From the NCBI GenBank assembly GCA_013203595.1, contig JABMNT010000177.1:1-35442 (forward strand): DNA of 35,442 nt. Direction: 5' to 3'. Below, one piece after another: positions 7,565 through 15,899 of this stretch. Positions within the stretch are counted from its first letter, which is position 1. Each line of letters starts with the position of its first letter. This DNA is from Rhodospirillales bacterium (lineage in GTDB: Bacteria > Pseudomonadota > Alphaproteobacteria > Rhodospirillales > Casp-alpha2). Under the pieces are notes generated by a model. The model ran no database searches. It saw only the letters and a list, made by a program, of their open reading frames with translations, and was not told the origin of the DNA. A program made the position numbers and the translations under genes.

Positions 7565-8449
7565 ATGACCACACCCTCCATCCTGAATCTCGGCTCGCTG
7601 GATGAGCCGGTCCTGTTGTTTGGCGGGCCCTATTCAAACCTGCAGGCAACCGAAGCCCTGATGCGCAGCGCTGCGGCGCTGGGGATCGCTGCGGCCAACA
7701 TCATCTGCACCGGTGACGTGGTTGCCTATGCCGGAGACCCGGCGGCAACGACGGACCTGGTTATGGGATCCGGCATGCAGGTGGTCATGGGGAATTGTGA
7801 AGAATCCTTTGGCTTTGAGGGTGATGATTGCGGATGTGGTTTTGATGCCGGCAGCGCCTGCGATCTGTTGTCCCGCCAGTGGTACGCCCATGCCAACAGC
7901 ACCCTTACACCGGCCCACCGGGCCTGGATGCGAAGCCTGCCCCGCCAGATCCGCTTTGCCATGTCCGGTCAGCATGTGGCCGTCATCCACGGCGGCATTG
8001 ACGATCTGAGCCGCTGGATATTCGCCTCCACGCCCGCCGCCATCAAGCGCCAGGAAATCGCGACCCTGGCCGGCTCGGGTGCCGTTGACGTTGTCGTTGG
8101 CGGCCATTGCGGGCTGCCCTTTGCCGACGATCTGGCTGATGTTTTATGGCTGAACGCCGGTGTTATCGGGATGCCCGCCAACGACGGCACTGCCAGAACC
8201 TGGTTCACGGCGCTGACACCGGTGCGTGACGGGATCCGGGTTGATCTGCATGCCCTTTCCTATGACCATCAGGCGGCAGCCGATCGCATGAACAGCCTCC
8301 ATCTCGCCGGCGCCTATGCAAAAACCCTGGTTGATGGATACTGGCCGAACATGGATGTTTTGCCCGAAGGTGAGCGCCATCAGGCCGGGGTCGCGATCAT
8401 GCCCTGGTCCATCCACCATCAGAGCCGCGCACGATCAGCCGCCGAATAA
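7565..8449 (+). CDS. Metallophosphoesterase-fold protein with incomplete metal site
   Basis: 294 residues, start ATG 2 nt after the radical SAM stop. The fold of calcineurin-like phosphoesterases (YfcE/MJ0936 type) is recognisable from the series TGDVVAYAGDP (50-58), VVMGNCEES (73-81), VIHGGIDDLSRW (140-151) and VVVGGHCG (176-183). Several metal ligands are changed: the usual N-terminal DxHGN is GPYSN (Asp and His replaced by G21 and Y23), and the usual GHTH is GHCG (second His lost). A family-atypical Cys cluster follows the GNCEE motif (C78, C89, C91, C99). These changes predict either altered metal use or a non-catalytic role such as substrate binding or Fe-S/metal handling for the radical SAM partner. 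That functional reading is inference. Confidence 0.78.
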   Translation: MTTPSILNLGSLDEPVLLFGGPYSNLQATEALMRSAAALGIAAANIICTGDVVAYAGDPAATTDLVMGSGMQVVMGNCEESFGFEGDDCGCGFDAGSACDLLSRQWYAHANSTLTPAHRAWMRSLPRQIRFAMSGQHVAVIHGGIDDLSRWIFASTPAAIKRQEIATLAGSGAVDVVVGGHCGLPFADDLADVLWLNAGVIGMPANDGTARTWFTALTPVRDGIRVDLHALSYDHQAAADRMNSLHLAGAYAKTLVDGYWPNMDVLPEGERHQAGVAIMPWSIHHQSRARSAAE

Positions 8450-8523
8450 GTTATTCTCGGATAAAAGGAATACCGGCTGATCCGTGGAATCCATTAATAA
8501 TTCGACGAAACGGGAATCCAACC

Positions 8524-8553
8524 TTGTGATAAAACGCCATCTACAGGTACCAT
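8524..8553 (+). promoter_or_regulatory. Possible apaG promoter
   Basis: TTGTGA (8524-8529), 18-nt spacer, TACCAT (8548-8553) lies about 50 nt upstream of the apaG start. The match to sigma-70 elements is only fair, and this is read by eye. Confidence 0.3.
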
Positions 8554-8604
8554 ACACGGACAAACTGGGATTGCCCGAACAGGCAGAAGGAATGACTGAA
8601 GACC

Positions 8605-9012
8605 ATGCCAGCGAAACCTATGTACGAACAAACAACCCGCGGAGTCTCCATTTCCGTCAATCCGGAATATCTGGAAGACCAGTCGGAGCCTGCCAATGGC
8701 CGGTTTACCTGGGCCTATCATGTGCAGATCGAAAACGTCGGGAATCAATCCGTACAAATTCTCATCCGTCACTGGAAAATAACCAATATCAAAGGCGAGT
8801 CCCACGAAGTGGTCGGCGACGGGCTGGTCGGCCAGCAACCGGTTCTCCAGCCTGGCGATGTCTTTGAATATACCAGCGGTACACCGCTCTCGACACCATC
8901 TGGTTTCATGTCGGGCAGTTTTCATGTGGTCGCCGAAGGTGGCGATGTCTTTGATGCCGTGGTTCCGGCGTTTTCACTCGACAGCCCGCAACAGCGCCGG
9001 GCGCTGCACTAA
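8605..9012 (+). CDS. apaG: ApaG family protein
   Basis: 135 residues, close to the usual 125-135 of ApaG. The single immunoglobulin/Fn3-like domain is recognised by YHVQIENVGNQSVQILIRHW at about 38-57, followed by ITNIKGESHEVVGDGLVGQQ and LQPGDVFEYTSGTPL, and the glycine-rich end MSGSFHVVAEGG. ApaG was named from its link to diadenosine tetraphosphate and Co2+ resistance phenotypes in enterobacteria; the domain is also found in eukaryotic F-box proteins, and its biochemical role is unsettled. It is not next to ksgA or apaH here. The start at 8605 has only a distant AGAAGGA; the internal ATG at 8620 is an alternative. Confidence 0.92.
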   Translation: MPAKPMYEQTTRGVSISVNPEYLEDQSEPANGRFTWAYHVQIENVGNQSVQILIRHWKITNIKGESHEVVGDGLVGQQPVLQPGDVFEYTSGTPLSTPSGFMSGSFHVVAEGGDVFDAVVPAFSLDSPQQRRALH

Positions 9013-9106
9013 TCAGGAAACCCGGTGGCGGGTCATCGCTTTGCAAAACCGGGGTTGATTGCCTGACCAAATACCGGGCGGCGGTCCTGCGGGCTGTTCA
9101 AATCTT

Positions 9107-9146
9107 GACGTCAGGGATATATAGTAGCATTTCCATTATCGACGTC
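9107..9146. promoter_or_regulatory. Pair of GACGTC palindromes upstream of folE
   Basis: GACGTC occurs at 9107-9112 and again at 9141-9146, 34 bp apart, in the 60 nt before the folE start. The first is within CTTGACGTCAGG. They could be half sites of a regulator or chance; no further support. Confidence 0.25.
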
Positions 9147-9168
9147 TGTAATGTGAAGGAACTGGAAA

Positions 9169-9792
9169 GTGGATATACCTGTCGATCGGTCTGATATTGA
9201 TAAGCCTACGCGCCAGCAGGCCGAAGCGGCTATCCGAACTCTTATCAAATGGGCCGGCGACGATCCCGATCGGGAAGGGCTGGTCGATACCCCGAGCCGC
9301 GTTGTCCGCTCCTATGAGGAATTTTTCCAGGGTTATGCGGCTGATCCCGAGGCCCTGCTGGAACGGACCTTCGAGGAAGTTGAAGGCTACGACGAAATCG
9401 TGCTGCTGCGTGATATCCGCTTTGAATCCCATTGCGAACATCACATGGCCCCGATTATCGGGCGCGCCCATATCGCCTATTTGCCGCACCGGCGGGTTGT
9501 CGGCATATCAAAACTGGCGCGGCTGGTCGAAGCCTATGCCAAGCGTTTGCAGATTCAGGAAAAAATGACCTCGCAAATCGCCAACACCATCAATGAAATA
9601 TTGCGCCCGAAAGGGACAGCCGTGGTCATTGAAGCGTCGCACCAGTGCATGACCACACGTGGCGTTCACAAACCGGGGGTTTCCATGGTCACCAGTACAA
9701 TGTTGGGGGAATTTCGGGACAATCCGTCGACCCGACGCGAATTTCTGAATATGGTTGGCAGTCCCAGTCATCGTGAAGCCCCTTTCACCTGA
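9169..9792 (+). CDS. folE: GTP cyclohydrolase I (type IA)
   Basis: 207 residues, GTG start with AAGGA 8 nt upstream. It converts GTP to 7,8-dihydroneopterin triphosphate, the first step of folate (and in many bacteria queuosine-type) pterin supply. The zinc ligands are C89 and H92 in SHCEHHM and C160 in [13 protein letters not shown]; their spacing equals that of the E. coli enzyme (C110, H113, C181). [20 protein letters not shown] is the conserved helix of the decameric core. It stands alone, with 156 nt before it and trkH downstream on its own likely promoter. The Cys-Cys-His zinc site marks it as the zinc-dependent form. Confidence 0.96.
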   Translation: MDIPVDRSDIDKPTRQQAEAAIRTLIKWAGDDPDREGLVDTPSRVVRSYEEFFQGYAADPEALLERTFEEVEGYDEIVLLRDIRFESHCEHHMAPIIGRAHIAYLPHRRVVGISKLARLVEAYAKRLQIQEKMTSQIANTINEILRPKGTAVVIEASHQCMTTRGVHKPGVSMVTSTMLGEFRDNPSTRREFLNMVGSPSHREAPFT

Positions 9793-9835
9793 CCTCCCAG
9801 ATCACTGATCATGGCCTCGGGCATATGCATCCATT

Positions 9836-9864
9836 TTGACAAACCGAATAAACGCACGGATAAG
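9836..9864 (+). promoter_or_regulatory. Probable sigma-70 promoter of trkH
   Basis: A perfect TTGACA -35 (9836-9841) is followed after exactly 17 nt by GATAAG (9859-9864). It lies about 70 nt upstream of the trkH ATG, in the gap after folE. Confidence 0.5.
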
Positions 9865-9935
9865 GTCTGCGTGCGAAGGCCGGGGAATGGGCCGGATTTT
9901 GTAGCAGAGGAACCGCGTTAGCGGCGGATCAACAG

Positions 9936-11381
9936 ATGGATTTTCGACCTATCGTATTGGTATCAGGCACATTGCTCGCCTCATTGGCTGTGGTTATGTG
10001 CATTCCCGCCTTCGTCGATTTCATGAACGGGCATCCGGACTGGGAAGTGTTCGCCATTTGCGCCAGCATCACCCTGTTTGTCGGCGTCGGCATGGCCCTG
10101 ACCAGCCGGAGCGACGGCACGAAACTGAACATCCGGCAAGCCTTCATGATGACAACATTGTCCTGGATCGCCCTGGCTTTTTTTGCGGCGCTGCCTTTTC
10201 ATTTCACATCCATCGACCTCAGTTACACGGATGCCCTGTTTGAATCCATGTCGGGCCTGACAACAACAGGCTCGACGGTTATAACCGGTTTGGACATCGC
10301 CCCTTCGGGCATTTTGCTGTGGCGGGCCTTGCTGCAATGGCTTGGCGGTATCGGAATTATCGTCATGGCTATTTCTGTGCTGCCGATGCTGAAAGTCGGC
10401 GGCATGCAGCTGTTCCGCATGGAAAGTTCGGACCAGTCCGACAAGGCGCTTCCCCGCGCCGCCCAGATTGCGACAGCCATTTCCGTTATTTATCTGATAT
10501 TGACCGTAATCTGGATGATCGCCTACTGGCTGGCCGGCATGACCGGCTTTGAAGCCGTTGCCCACGCCATGACAACCGTTGCGACCGGCGGCTTTTCAAC
10601 ATCAGACGCCTCGCTCGGACATTTCAACAGTGCTGCCATCGATGCCATTGCCACTTTCGGTATGTTAATTGGCGCCTTGCCGTTTATTCTTTTTCTACGC
10701 ACCTTGCAGGGCGATTTTTCTGCCCTGTATAACGACAGTCAGGTCCAGTGGTTCCTGACCACGGTGCTTGTGCTTATCCTTATTACCGCCAGCTGGTTAT
10801 GGCTGTCGAACAATGTCTATCCGTTGCGGGCTTTGCAGCTGGCATCGTTTAATATTGTATCGATGATCACCGGAACCGGCTACGCAACGGATGATTTCAG
10901 CAACTGGGGAAGTTTTGCCAATCCCCTGTTTTTTCTGATCATGTTTATCGGCGGCTGCGCCGGTTCGACAACCTGCGGGATAAAGATTTTCCGGTTTCAG
11001 ATCCTCTATGCCTCGGCGCGCACCCAAATACGCCATTTGCTGCAGCCCAGCGGCGTCTTTATCCCTTATTACAACCGACGCCCCATATCGGACGAAGTCA
11101 TTGTTTCGGTACTTAGTTTCTTTTTTATGTGGTTTCTGACTTTCACCATCCTGGCGTTTGCCCTGGGCCTGCTCGGGTTGGATTTTCTCACCGCCTTGTC
11201 AGCTGCCGCCACTTCAATTGCCAATGTCGGTCCTGCCCTGGGCCCGGTCGCCGGCCCCAGCAGCACATTCCAGTCGCTTCCCGATGCTGCCAAGTGGTTA
11301 ATGACTGGCGGGATGTTGCTCGGCCGGCTGGAGCTATTCACCGTTATCGTCCTGTTTAGCCGAACCTTTTGGCGGGGCTAA
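9936..11381 (+). CDS. trkH: Trk/Ktr potassium transporter, TrkH family
   Basis: 481-residue polytopic inner-membrane protein that forms the K+ translocation path of Trk systems. The four pore-loop filters are visible: TTTGST (109-114), ATGGFST (216-222), TGTGYAT (312-318) and ANVGPALGP (429-437), each built around the conserved Gly. The MPM hairpins flank each filter. A gating subunit TrkA (RCK/KTN domains) is required for activity in the family and is not in this window. It is preceded by a TTGACA-type promoter. The Shine-Dalgarno before ATG 9936 is weak, but the N-terminal membrane segment begins immediately and fits the family. Confidence 0.95.
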   Translation: MDFRPIVLVSGTLLASLAVVMCIPAFVDFMNGHPDWEVFAICASITLFVGVGMALTSRSDGTKLNIRQAFMMTTLSWIALAFFAALPFHFTSIDLSYTDALFESMSGLTTTGSTVITGLDIAPSGILLWRALLQWLGGIGIIVMAISVLPMLKVGGMQLFRMESSDQSDKALPRAAQIATAISVIYLILTVIWMIAYWLAGMTGFEAVAHAMTTVATGGFSTSDASLGHFNSAAIDAIATFGMLIGALPFILFLRTLQGDFSALYNDSQVQWFLTTVLVLILITASWLWLSNNVYPLRALQLASFNIVSMITGTGYATDDFSNWGSFANPLFFLIMFIGGCAGSTTCGIKIFRFQILYASARTQIRHLLQPSGVFIPYYNRRPISDEVIVSVLSFFFMWFLTFTILAFALGLLGLDFLTALSAAATSIANVGPALGPVAGPSSTFQSLPDAAKWLMTGGMLLGRLELFTVIVLFSRTFWRG

Positions 11382-11389
11382 GGCCCCGC
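11372..11389 (+). terminator. GC-rich hairpin at the trkH stop codon
   Basis: GCGGGGC (11372-11378), loop TAAG, GCCCCGC (11383-11389). The trkH stop TAA lies in the loop. No T-run follows, so it is a candidate transcript-end or stability hairpin rather than a clear intrinsic terminator. Confidence 0.35.
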
Positions 11390-11607
11390 GCCCTGAAAGT
11401 CGTCGCCGGACTGGCAAGATACTGGCGTTTTCCGGCTCCGTCTCGCCTGACTTTGTTGAAAATTCCTGTGACAAACTCTTGATTTTCGGCATGGTTCACC
11501 CATAGTATCGAATACAGGGAGACACACACATCGGTCGAGGGGGGATATCTTTCCTAACTCGTCCATTTCAAATTTTACAAGGCAACCATTAAAAGATGCG
11601 TGCCATG

Positions 11608-11613
11608 TATAAT
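11608..11613 (+). promoter_or_regulatory. Perfect -10 hexamer before the OmpA-like gene
   Basis: TATAAT at 11608-11613, 35 nt before the ATG at 11648. No good -35 is found 16-18 nt upstream, so it is only a candidate. The 266-nt gap 11382-11647 also contains TTGATT with TAGTAT around 11480-11505 as an alternative. I recognise nothing else in the gap. Confidence 0.35.
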
Positions 11614-11647
11614 TTTCTATTAGGGATGGAACAAAGGAAGCCCGCAC

Positions 11648-12517
11648 ATGAGACAATTCAAGATGTATTCAATCGCTGCAGCCGGACTGCTATTGCTGTC
11701 TGGCTGTTCACAATTTGTCGATACAGACACGGTTTCGATGATGGCACCGCAAGGCAATGCGTTCCAGAATGCATTGCACCAGGAGTATGTCGCCCTGGCC
11801 CTGGCCGAAAAAAGAGAAGACGATGGTGACGACGCCTTGTATTTCATTAACAAGGCAAAATCGGCCGCCATGGGCGAAAGCGTCGGCCCGCAGCCCCTTG
11901 AAGAGCGTAAATTGCCGGAAAGCGCCAAGGGTGATCTGGCGAACGCCCGCCTCCAGCTGGTAAACAAATTATGGAAAGGTGCCACGGAAGTGACACCCGC
12001 CGCCGCCGCACGGGCGCAGGCCATGTTTGATTGCTGGATGCAGGAACAGGAAGAAAATAACCAGCCAAAAGACATTGCAGCCTGTCGTGACGGCTTCGAA
12101 AAAGCCTATGCCCTTCTGGGAACTCCAGCGCCGAAAATGGCGATGAAGAAGGAAATGCCAGAACCCATGCCGATGATGAAGCTGCCGTTCCCCTATCATG
12201 TCTATTTTGCCACTGACAGCGCGGACCTCGACGGCGCTGCCATGACTGTTATCAAGCAGGCGTTTGCTGATTTCCGTCTGCATAAGCCGGGCAAAGTTGT
12301 GCTTTCAGGCCATACCGATACGGTTGGCAATGCAAAATACAACGCAGGACTGGCACGTCACCGTACCGGGGCTGTCGGCAATGCGCTGATGGAACTAGGT
12401 ATTCCGCGTGCGACTGTTGAGCGGACATCCTTTGGCGAAGAAAAGCCAGCTGTAAAAACGCCTGACAATACCAACGAAGAATTTAACCGGGTTGTTAAAA
12501 TTACCTTCGAACGCTAA
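11648..12517 (+). CDS. OmpA-family outer-membrane lipoprotein
   Basis: 289 residues with AAAGGAAG 7 nt upstream of the ATG. A lipoprotein signal ends in LLSGC with the lipidated Cys at residue 20. The middle part (about 30-170) is an Ala/Glu-rich helical region of unknown function, followed by a Met/Pro/Lys-rich linker (about 160-178). The C-terminal OmpA-like peptidoglycan-binding domain (about 180-289) shows YFATDSADLD, VLSGHTDTVGNAKYN and the terminal NRVVKITFER. It would sit in the outer membrane and hold the cell wall non-covalently. It is monocistronic: a strong terminator follows 15 nt after the stop. Confidence 0.92.
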   Translation: MRQFKMYSIAAAGLLLLSGCSQFVDTDTVSMMAPQGNAFQNALHQEYVALALAEKREDDGDDALYFINKAKSAAMGESVGPQPLEERKLPESAKGDLANARLQLVNKLWKGATEVTPAAAARAQAMFDCWMQEQEENNQPKDIAACRDGFEKAYALLGTPAPKMAMKKEMPEPMPMMKLPFPYHVYFATDSADLDGAAMTVIKQAFADFRLHKPGKVVLSGHTDTVGNAKYNAGLARHRTGAVGNALMELGIPRATVERTSFGEEKPAVKTPDNTNEEFNRVVKITFER

Positions 12518-12532
12518 GTCGGCGCATGCATT

Positions 12533-12568
12533 AAAAAACCCGGGAAGCGAAAGCTTCCCGGGTTTTTT
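12533..12568. terminator. Strong intrinsic terminator (bidirectional)
   Basis: A 16-bp perfect stem, AAAAAACCCGGGAAGC (12533-12548) with GCTTCCCGGGTTTTTT (12553-12568), closed by a GAAA tetraloop and followed by a T-run to 12570. The A-run on the 5' side makes it work for the minus-strand lipoprotein gene as well; the two convergent genes flank it. Confidence 0.93.
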
Positions 12569-12586
12569 TTGTTTATGTCTTCCAGA

Positions 12587-13180
12587 TTACCGCAACCAGC
12601 TGGCCAGATAGCGACGAATGTTGGATTCCATTTCCGCGTTCAGCTCAGCCATGGCTTTCTCCGTCATTTCAAACCAGCGCTTATCCCGGTCATTCAGTGA
12701 CAGGTCTTCACCTGTGGTGATCGAACGCGACGCTTTTGCGGCAGAAAAACCGACCTGCTTTCCGGACCCATCGATTATTTCCAGGGCAATATCCATGATC
12801 AGATCGTATTGGTTCGATTGCTGCTTGGTGAAGGTCGCGGTGAAACCTTTTTCGAGTTTCAGATCGGTCTCCTTGACACTCGCCTGATTAATCACAATGC
12901 GTAAGGTCCCACTGCCTGCCGGGCCCACGGGTTTGAAACGATCAATCGCCCAGGTGCGGATTGCCGTTGCAGGCGGCGTCGGAAAGCGCGCCTCAATCTG
13001 GCTGCTGTTATTCGAGGCTTTATAACGGTTATCAATTTCAATTGATTCCACATTGAAGTTAAGCACACCCAGATGGGTGAAACTCATTTGTGGCAAGGTT
13101 TGCGTCGTTACCGGCGTTGAGCACGCACCCGCCATCAACAGGGCGGAGACGGCAAATGCGGCGATTATTTTTCTGTTCAT
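12587..13180 (-). CDS. Putative lipoprotein of unknown function
   Basis: 197 residues. The N-terminus is a lipoprotein-type signal, MNRKI, hydrophobic core, then LLMAGAC with the probable lipidated Cys at residue 20; the box is slightly off consensus (Ala at -3). The mature part has no motif I recognise. It contains a long beta-like stretch with VESIEIDNRY and a Glu-rich helical C-terminus ending NIRRYLASWLR. It is convergent to the OmpA-like lipoprotein gene across a strong terminator and lies 52 nt from the hslO gene upstream of it on the same strand, so co-transcription with hslO is possible. Envelope location is predicted; function is not known. Confidence 0.75.
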   Translation of the reverse strand: MNRKIIAAFAVSALLMAGACSTPVTTQTLPQMSFTHLGVLNFNVESIEIDNRYKASNNSSQIEARFPTPPATAIRTWAIDRFKPVGPAGSGTLRIVINQASVKETDLKLEKGFTATFTKQQSNQYDLIMDIALEIIDGSGKQVGFSAAKASRSITTGEDLSLNDRDKRWFEMTEKAMAELNAEMESNIRRYLASWLR

Positions 13181-13232
13181 TTTTCCCTCATATCATCTCA
13201 GTCACACAGTTACCGGATCAGCCGTTGGTCAT

Positions 13233-14192
13233 TCAGACTCCCAGATTTTGCTTGAACAACTCTGCCACATCTTTCTTACCAAATCGATAATCGGTTTTGC
13301 AAAACTCACAAGTGACGGTAACCACACCGTCTTCGGCCATCTCTTCAATTTCAGCCTGCGGGAATGAGGCCAGTGTGCTGCTGACTTTTTGCCGGGAACA
13401 GCGGCAGGTGTGGCGGACCTCGCGGAGCGGATACAGACGAACGCCATCCTCGTGATACAGCCGATACAGCAGCTGGGAAGCGCTCAGCTCATCACCTAAT
13501 AGCTCATCTGCCTTGATACTGCTCATTAATACGACGGCCCGGTGCCAGGCTTCGTCTTCCATATCGCGCGAGATGGTATCTTCTGTTTCACCCGGCATTC
13601 TCTGCACCATAAGCGCAGCGGACCTGGGCTGCGCGCCCTCGTTGATTTCGGAGACGACAATGATGGCCGTTTCCAGCTGTTCCGACTGGCTGAAGTAGGC
13701 CTGCGCGCAGTCGGCAACCGACGCTCCGACCAGTTCAACGATACCTTGATAACGCTCGGTTTCCGGGCCCTGGTCAACCGTCAGTGCCAGATGGCCCTTG
13801 CCCAGCAGTTTGGGAACCATGCTTCCGGGTCGGGCTATCGCCTTGGCCACACCGTCTTCATGGAATCGGGCGTAACCGCGCATATCCCCATCACTGGTAA
13901 TATCAGACATCAGCAGATTAACCGGCCCGTCACCTTGCGCCTGCAGGGTGAAAATCCCGTCAAACTTGATGATTCCAGACAGGCTGGCAGTCAAGGCCAT
14001 GGCTTCGGCCAACAATTGGGCCACTTCGTCCGGATAGTTCTGGCGTTTGAACGCCGATTCCAGCGAGCTGTCCAAGCGGACAAGACGGCCCATCAGGCCC
14101 AGGTCTTCAATCTGAAAGGGTTGGATGAAATCACCGAATCCGGTCCCGGGAGAAATCTGTTGATCGCCTGACCGATGGTCACTCGATGGCAT
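13233..14192 (-). CDS. hslO: Hsp33 redox-regulated chaperone
   Basis: 319 residues. The open frame reaches 14225, but ATG 14192 is chosen because AAAGGAGA lies 7 nt upstream. Hsp33 is a cytoplasmic holdase switched on by oxidation. The four zinc-binding Cys that form the redox switch are C263-x-C265 (HTCRCSRQK) and C295-x2-C298 (VTCEFCKTDY), at the usual C-terminal place. The N-terminal substrate-binding domain shows GQ..-type family segments such as LLMSDITSDGDMRGYAR. The gene starts inside the last 14 nt of the upstream acetyltransferase gene, so it belongs to the argD-argF operon, a linkage common in Alphaproteobacteria. Confidence 0.95.
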   Translation of the reverse strand: MPSSDHRSGDQQISPGTGFGDFIQPFQIEDLGLMGRLVRLDSSLESAFKRQNYPDEVAQLLAEAMALTASLSGIIKFDGIFTLQAQGDGPVNLLMSDITSDGDMRGYARFHEDGVAKAIARPGSMVPKLLGKGHLALTVDQGPETERYQGIVELVGASVADCAQAYFSQSEQLETAIIVVSEINEGAQPRSAALMVQRMPGETEDTISRDMEDEAWHRAVVLMSSIKADELLGDELSASQLLYRLYHEDGVRLYPLREVRHTCRCSRQKVSSTLASFPQAEIEEMAEDGVVTVTCEFCKTDYRFGKKDVAELFKQNLGV

Positions 14193-15003
14193 GCTCTGTC
14201 TCCTTTGTTCGGTAGTGATAGCCATATTGGGTCACAAAACCGGATGTTTGATAAAACTGCCTGGCCGATGGATTATCAGATTCAACCTGCAGATACATTC
14301 TTTCCGCGCCCTTTTTACGGGCCCAGTCGCGTAATTCGACCAGAACCTGTCGGCCCAGCCCGCGGCGGCGATGGCTTTGCAGCGTGTGCATGCAAAAAAT
14401 GCCGGCCCAGCCTTTTTCATAAACACACAGGCCAACGGCAACTGCACCGCCGGGTCCATTGATCTTGGCCAAAATATGCGCTGCCCCGATCCGCATGATC
14501 AGATCTGATTTAAGGGCAATTTCTCCCTGGTCCTGAACGTCCTCCATATAGACAGACATCCAGTCTTCGGTTGGTCCATCGAGCAGTTCCACTTCGGCAC
14601 TGTCTCCGTCGGGTCCGGTGACATCTGCAGTTGCACACCACTGGACAAGCGTGGGGGCGTCGATGTGATACCCCTGACGTTCCAGTTCGTCATCCAGATT
14701 TTCAGGTTGTGACGCCGGTGAGATCATAAACCGCGACGGCAATTGACGCTGCCCGTAAAACGTTTCCACATCGCCAATTCGGTCAGCCAGGTTTTGCGCC
14801 GAGTGATCGAACAGAGGCAGCACGGAATTGGCCCTTCGATTGGCTACACCGGGGGAATAACGGACCTGCCATCCGTCCGTTTGCTGGACCATCGTTGCCG
14901 GCCAGGCATTGGCAGCACAGCCTTCAACCACCCGCACATCGCCGACGGCGACCCGCAGGTCGCGGGCGCGTACCGAACCCGCGCCGGTTATTCCAGACAC
15001 CAA
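14179..15003 (-). CDS. GNAT-family N-acetyltransferase
   Basis: 274 residues. The start is TTG at 15003 with AAAGG 9 nt upstream, or GTG at 15000; both lie inside the end of argF (16-nt overlap), which implies coupled translation. The C-terminal half carries the GNAT fold: the acetyl-CoA loop [16 protein letters not shown] (R/Q-x-x-G-x-G type) and the beta-strand/alpha signature [20 protein letters not shown] near the end. The N-terminal half (about 1-130) is a second, less obvious domain. The gene sits between argF and hslO, so acetylation of an arginine-pathway metabolite or a protein is conceivable, but position alone does not establish it. Substrate unknown. Confidence 0.88.
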   Translation of the reverse strand: MVSGITGAGSVRARDLRVAVGDVRVVEGCAANAWPATMVQQTDGWQVRYSPGVANRRANSVLPLFDHSAQNLADRIGDVETFYGQRQLPSRFMISPASQPENLDDELERQGYHIDAPTLVQWCATADVTGPDGDSAEVELLDGPTEDWMSVYMEDVQDQGEIALKSDLIMRIGAAHILAKINGPGGAVAVGLCVYEKGWAGIFCMHTLQSHRRRGLGRQVLVELRDWARKKGAERMYLQVESDNPSARQFYQTSGFVTQYGYHYRTKETEHAIE

Positions 15004-15899
15004 CTGAGAATGCCTTTCTGTGCGTGCAGGCGATTTTCCGCCTCATCCCAGATAACCGACTGCGGGCCATCCAGAACCTCATCCGTTACTTCATCGCCAC
15101 GGTGAGCGGGAAGACAATGCATAAACAAGGCGTCGGGGTCGGCCTTGGCCATCAAAGCCGGATCGACCCGATAGGGGAGCAGGACCTGGCGGCGCAGTTC
15201 CGGGTTTTCATCGCCCATGGAAACCCAGGTATCGGTGATTACCAGATCCGAACCGGCGACCGCCGCTTCCGCCGTTTCCTCGAGCCGGATGTCAGCGCCA
15301 TTTTCGATGGCCCAGGCGACCACGCCGGCGTTCGGCGGCAGGATTTCCGGGCAGGCGATTTTCAGGATAAAGCCCAGTTTTACTGCCGCGTGGATCCAGC
15401 TTGTGGTTACATTATTGCCATCGCCAACCCAGGATACGGTTCGTCCGGCGATCGGCCCGCGGTGCTCCTCATAAGTCATCACATCGGCCATGATCTGGCA
15501 CGGATGCGACGCATCGGTCAGGCCATTGATCACCGGCACCGTCGCATATTCCGCCAGTTCCCGTAATTTCTGCGGATCATCGGTACGAATCATTATGGCG
15601 TCTGCATAGCGCGACAGGACCCGCGCGGTATCGGCCCAGGACTCACCCCGCCCGACCTGCGATTCCTGATCGCCCATAACCACTGTCATACCGCCCATTT
15701 GCTGGAATCCGACCTGAAACGAGACCCGGGTCCGGGTTGATGGTTTTTCAAAAATCATCACCAGCGTTTTGCCGACCATTGAGCGGTCGATCTCGCCGCT
15801 GCGCAAATCAGCTTTCAGCGCCAGGGCCCGGTCAAAAATGGTGCGCAGTACGGCTAATTCATGGTCATGGATATCAAGAAAGTGTTTAGGCGCCGTCAT
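14988..15899 (-). CDS. argF: Ornithine carbamoyltransferase
   Basis: 303 residues, typical for the anabolic enzyme. It makes citrulline from ornithine and carbamoyl phosphate in arginine synthesis. The carbamoyl-phosphate site STRTR is at 54-58 ([12 protein letters not shown]), the second ligand region is [11 protein letters not shown], and the ornithine-loop HCLPAHRG starts at 261. The ATG overlaps the argD stop by 4 nt (ATGA), and its own end overlaps the acetyltransferase start, so the operon is translated in a coupled way. The arginine pathway pairing with argD (step before) confirms the role. No oddities in the active site. Confidence 0.97.
   Translation of the reverse strand: MTAPKHFLDIHDHELAVLRTIFDRALALKADLRSGEIDRSMVGKTLVMIFEKPSTRTRVSFQVGFQQMGGMTVVMGDQESQVGRGESWADTARVLSRYADAIMIRTDDPQKLRELAEYATVPVINGLTDASHPCQIMADVMTYEEHRGPIAGRTVSWVGDGNNVTTSWIHAAVKLGFILKIACPEILPPNAGVVAWAIENGADIRLEETAEAAVAGSDLVITDTWVSMGDENPELRRQVLLPYRVDPALMAKADPDALFMHCLPAHRGDEVTDEVLDGPQSVIWDEAENRLHAQKGILSWCLE

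Noticed and set aside
8484-8867. Plus-strand open frame of 127 codons upstream and over apaG
   Set aside because: It continues out of frame through apaG, which is clearly the real gene; the first part has no domain and AAAGGA is too far from its GTG.
11382-11647. Search for a tRNA or small RNA in the largest gaps (also 30016-30268 and 25669-25803)
   Set aside because: No tRNA T-arm (GGTTCGA-type) or cloverleaf pattern and no defined RNA element was found; only the promoter and hairpin candidates listed.
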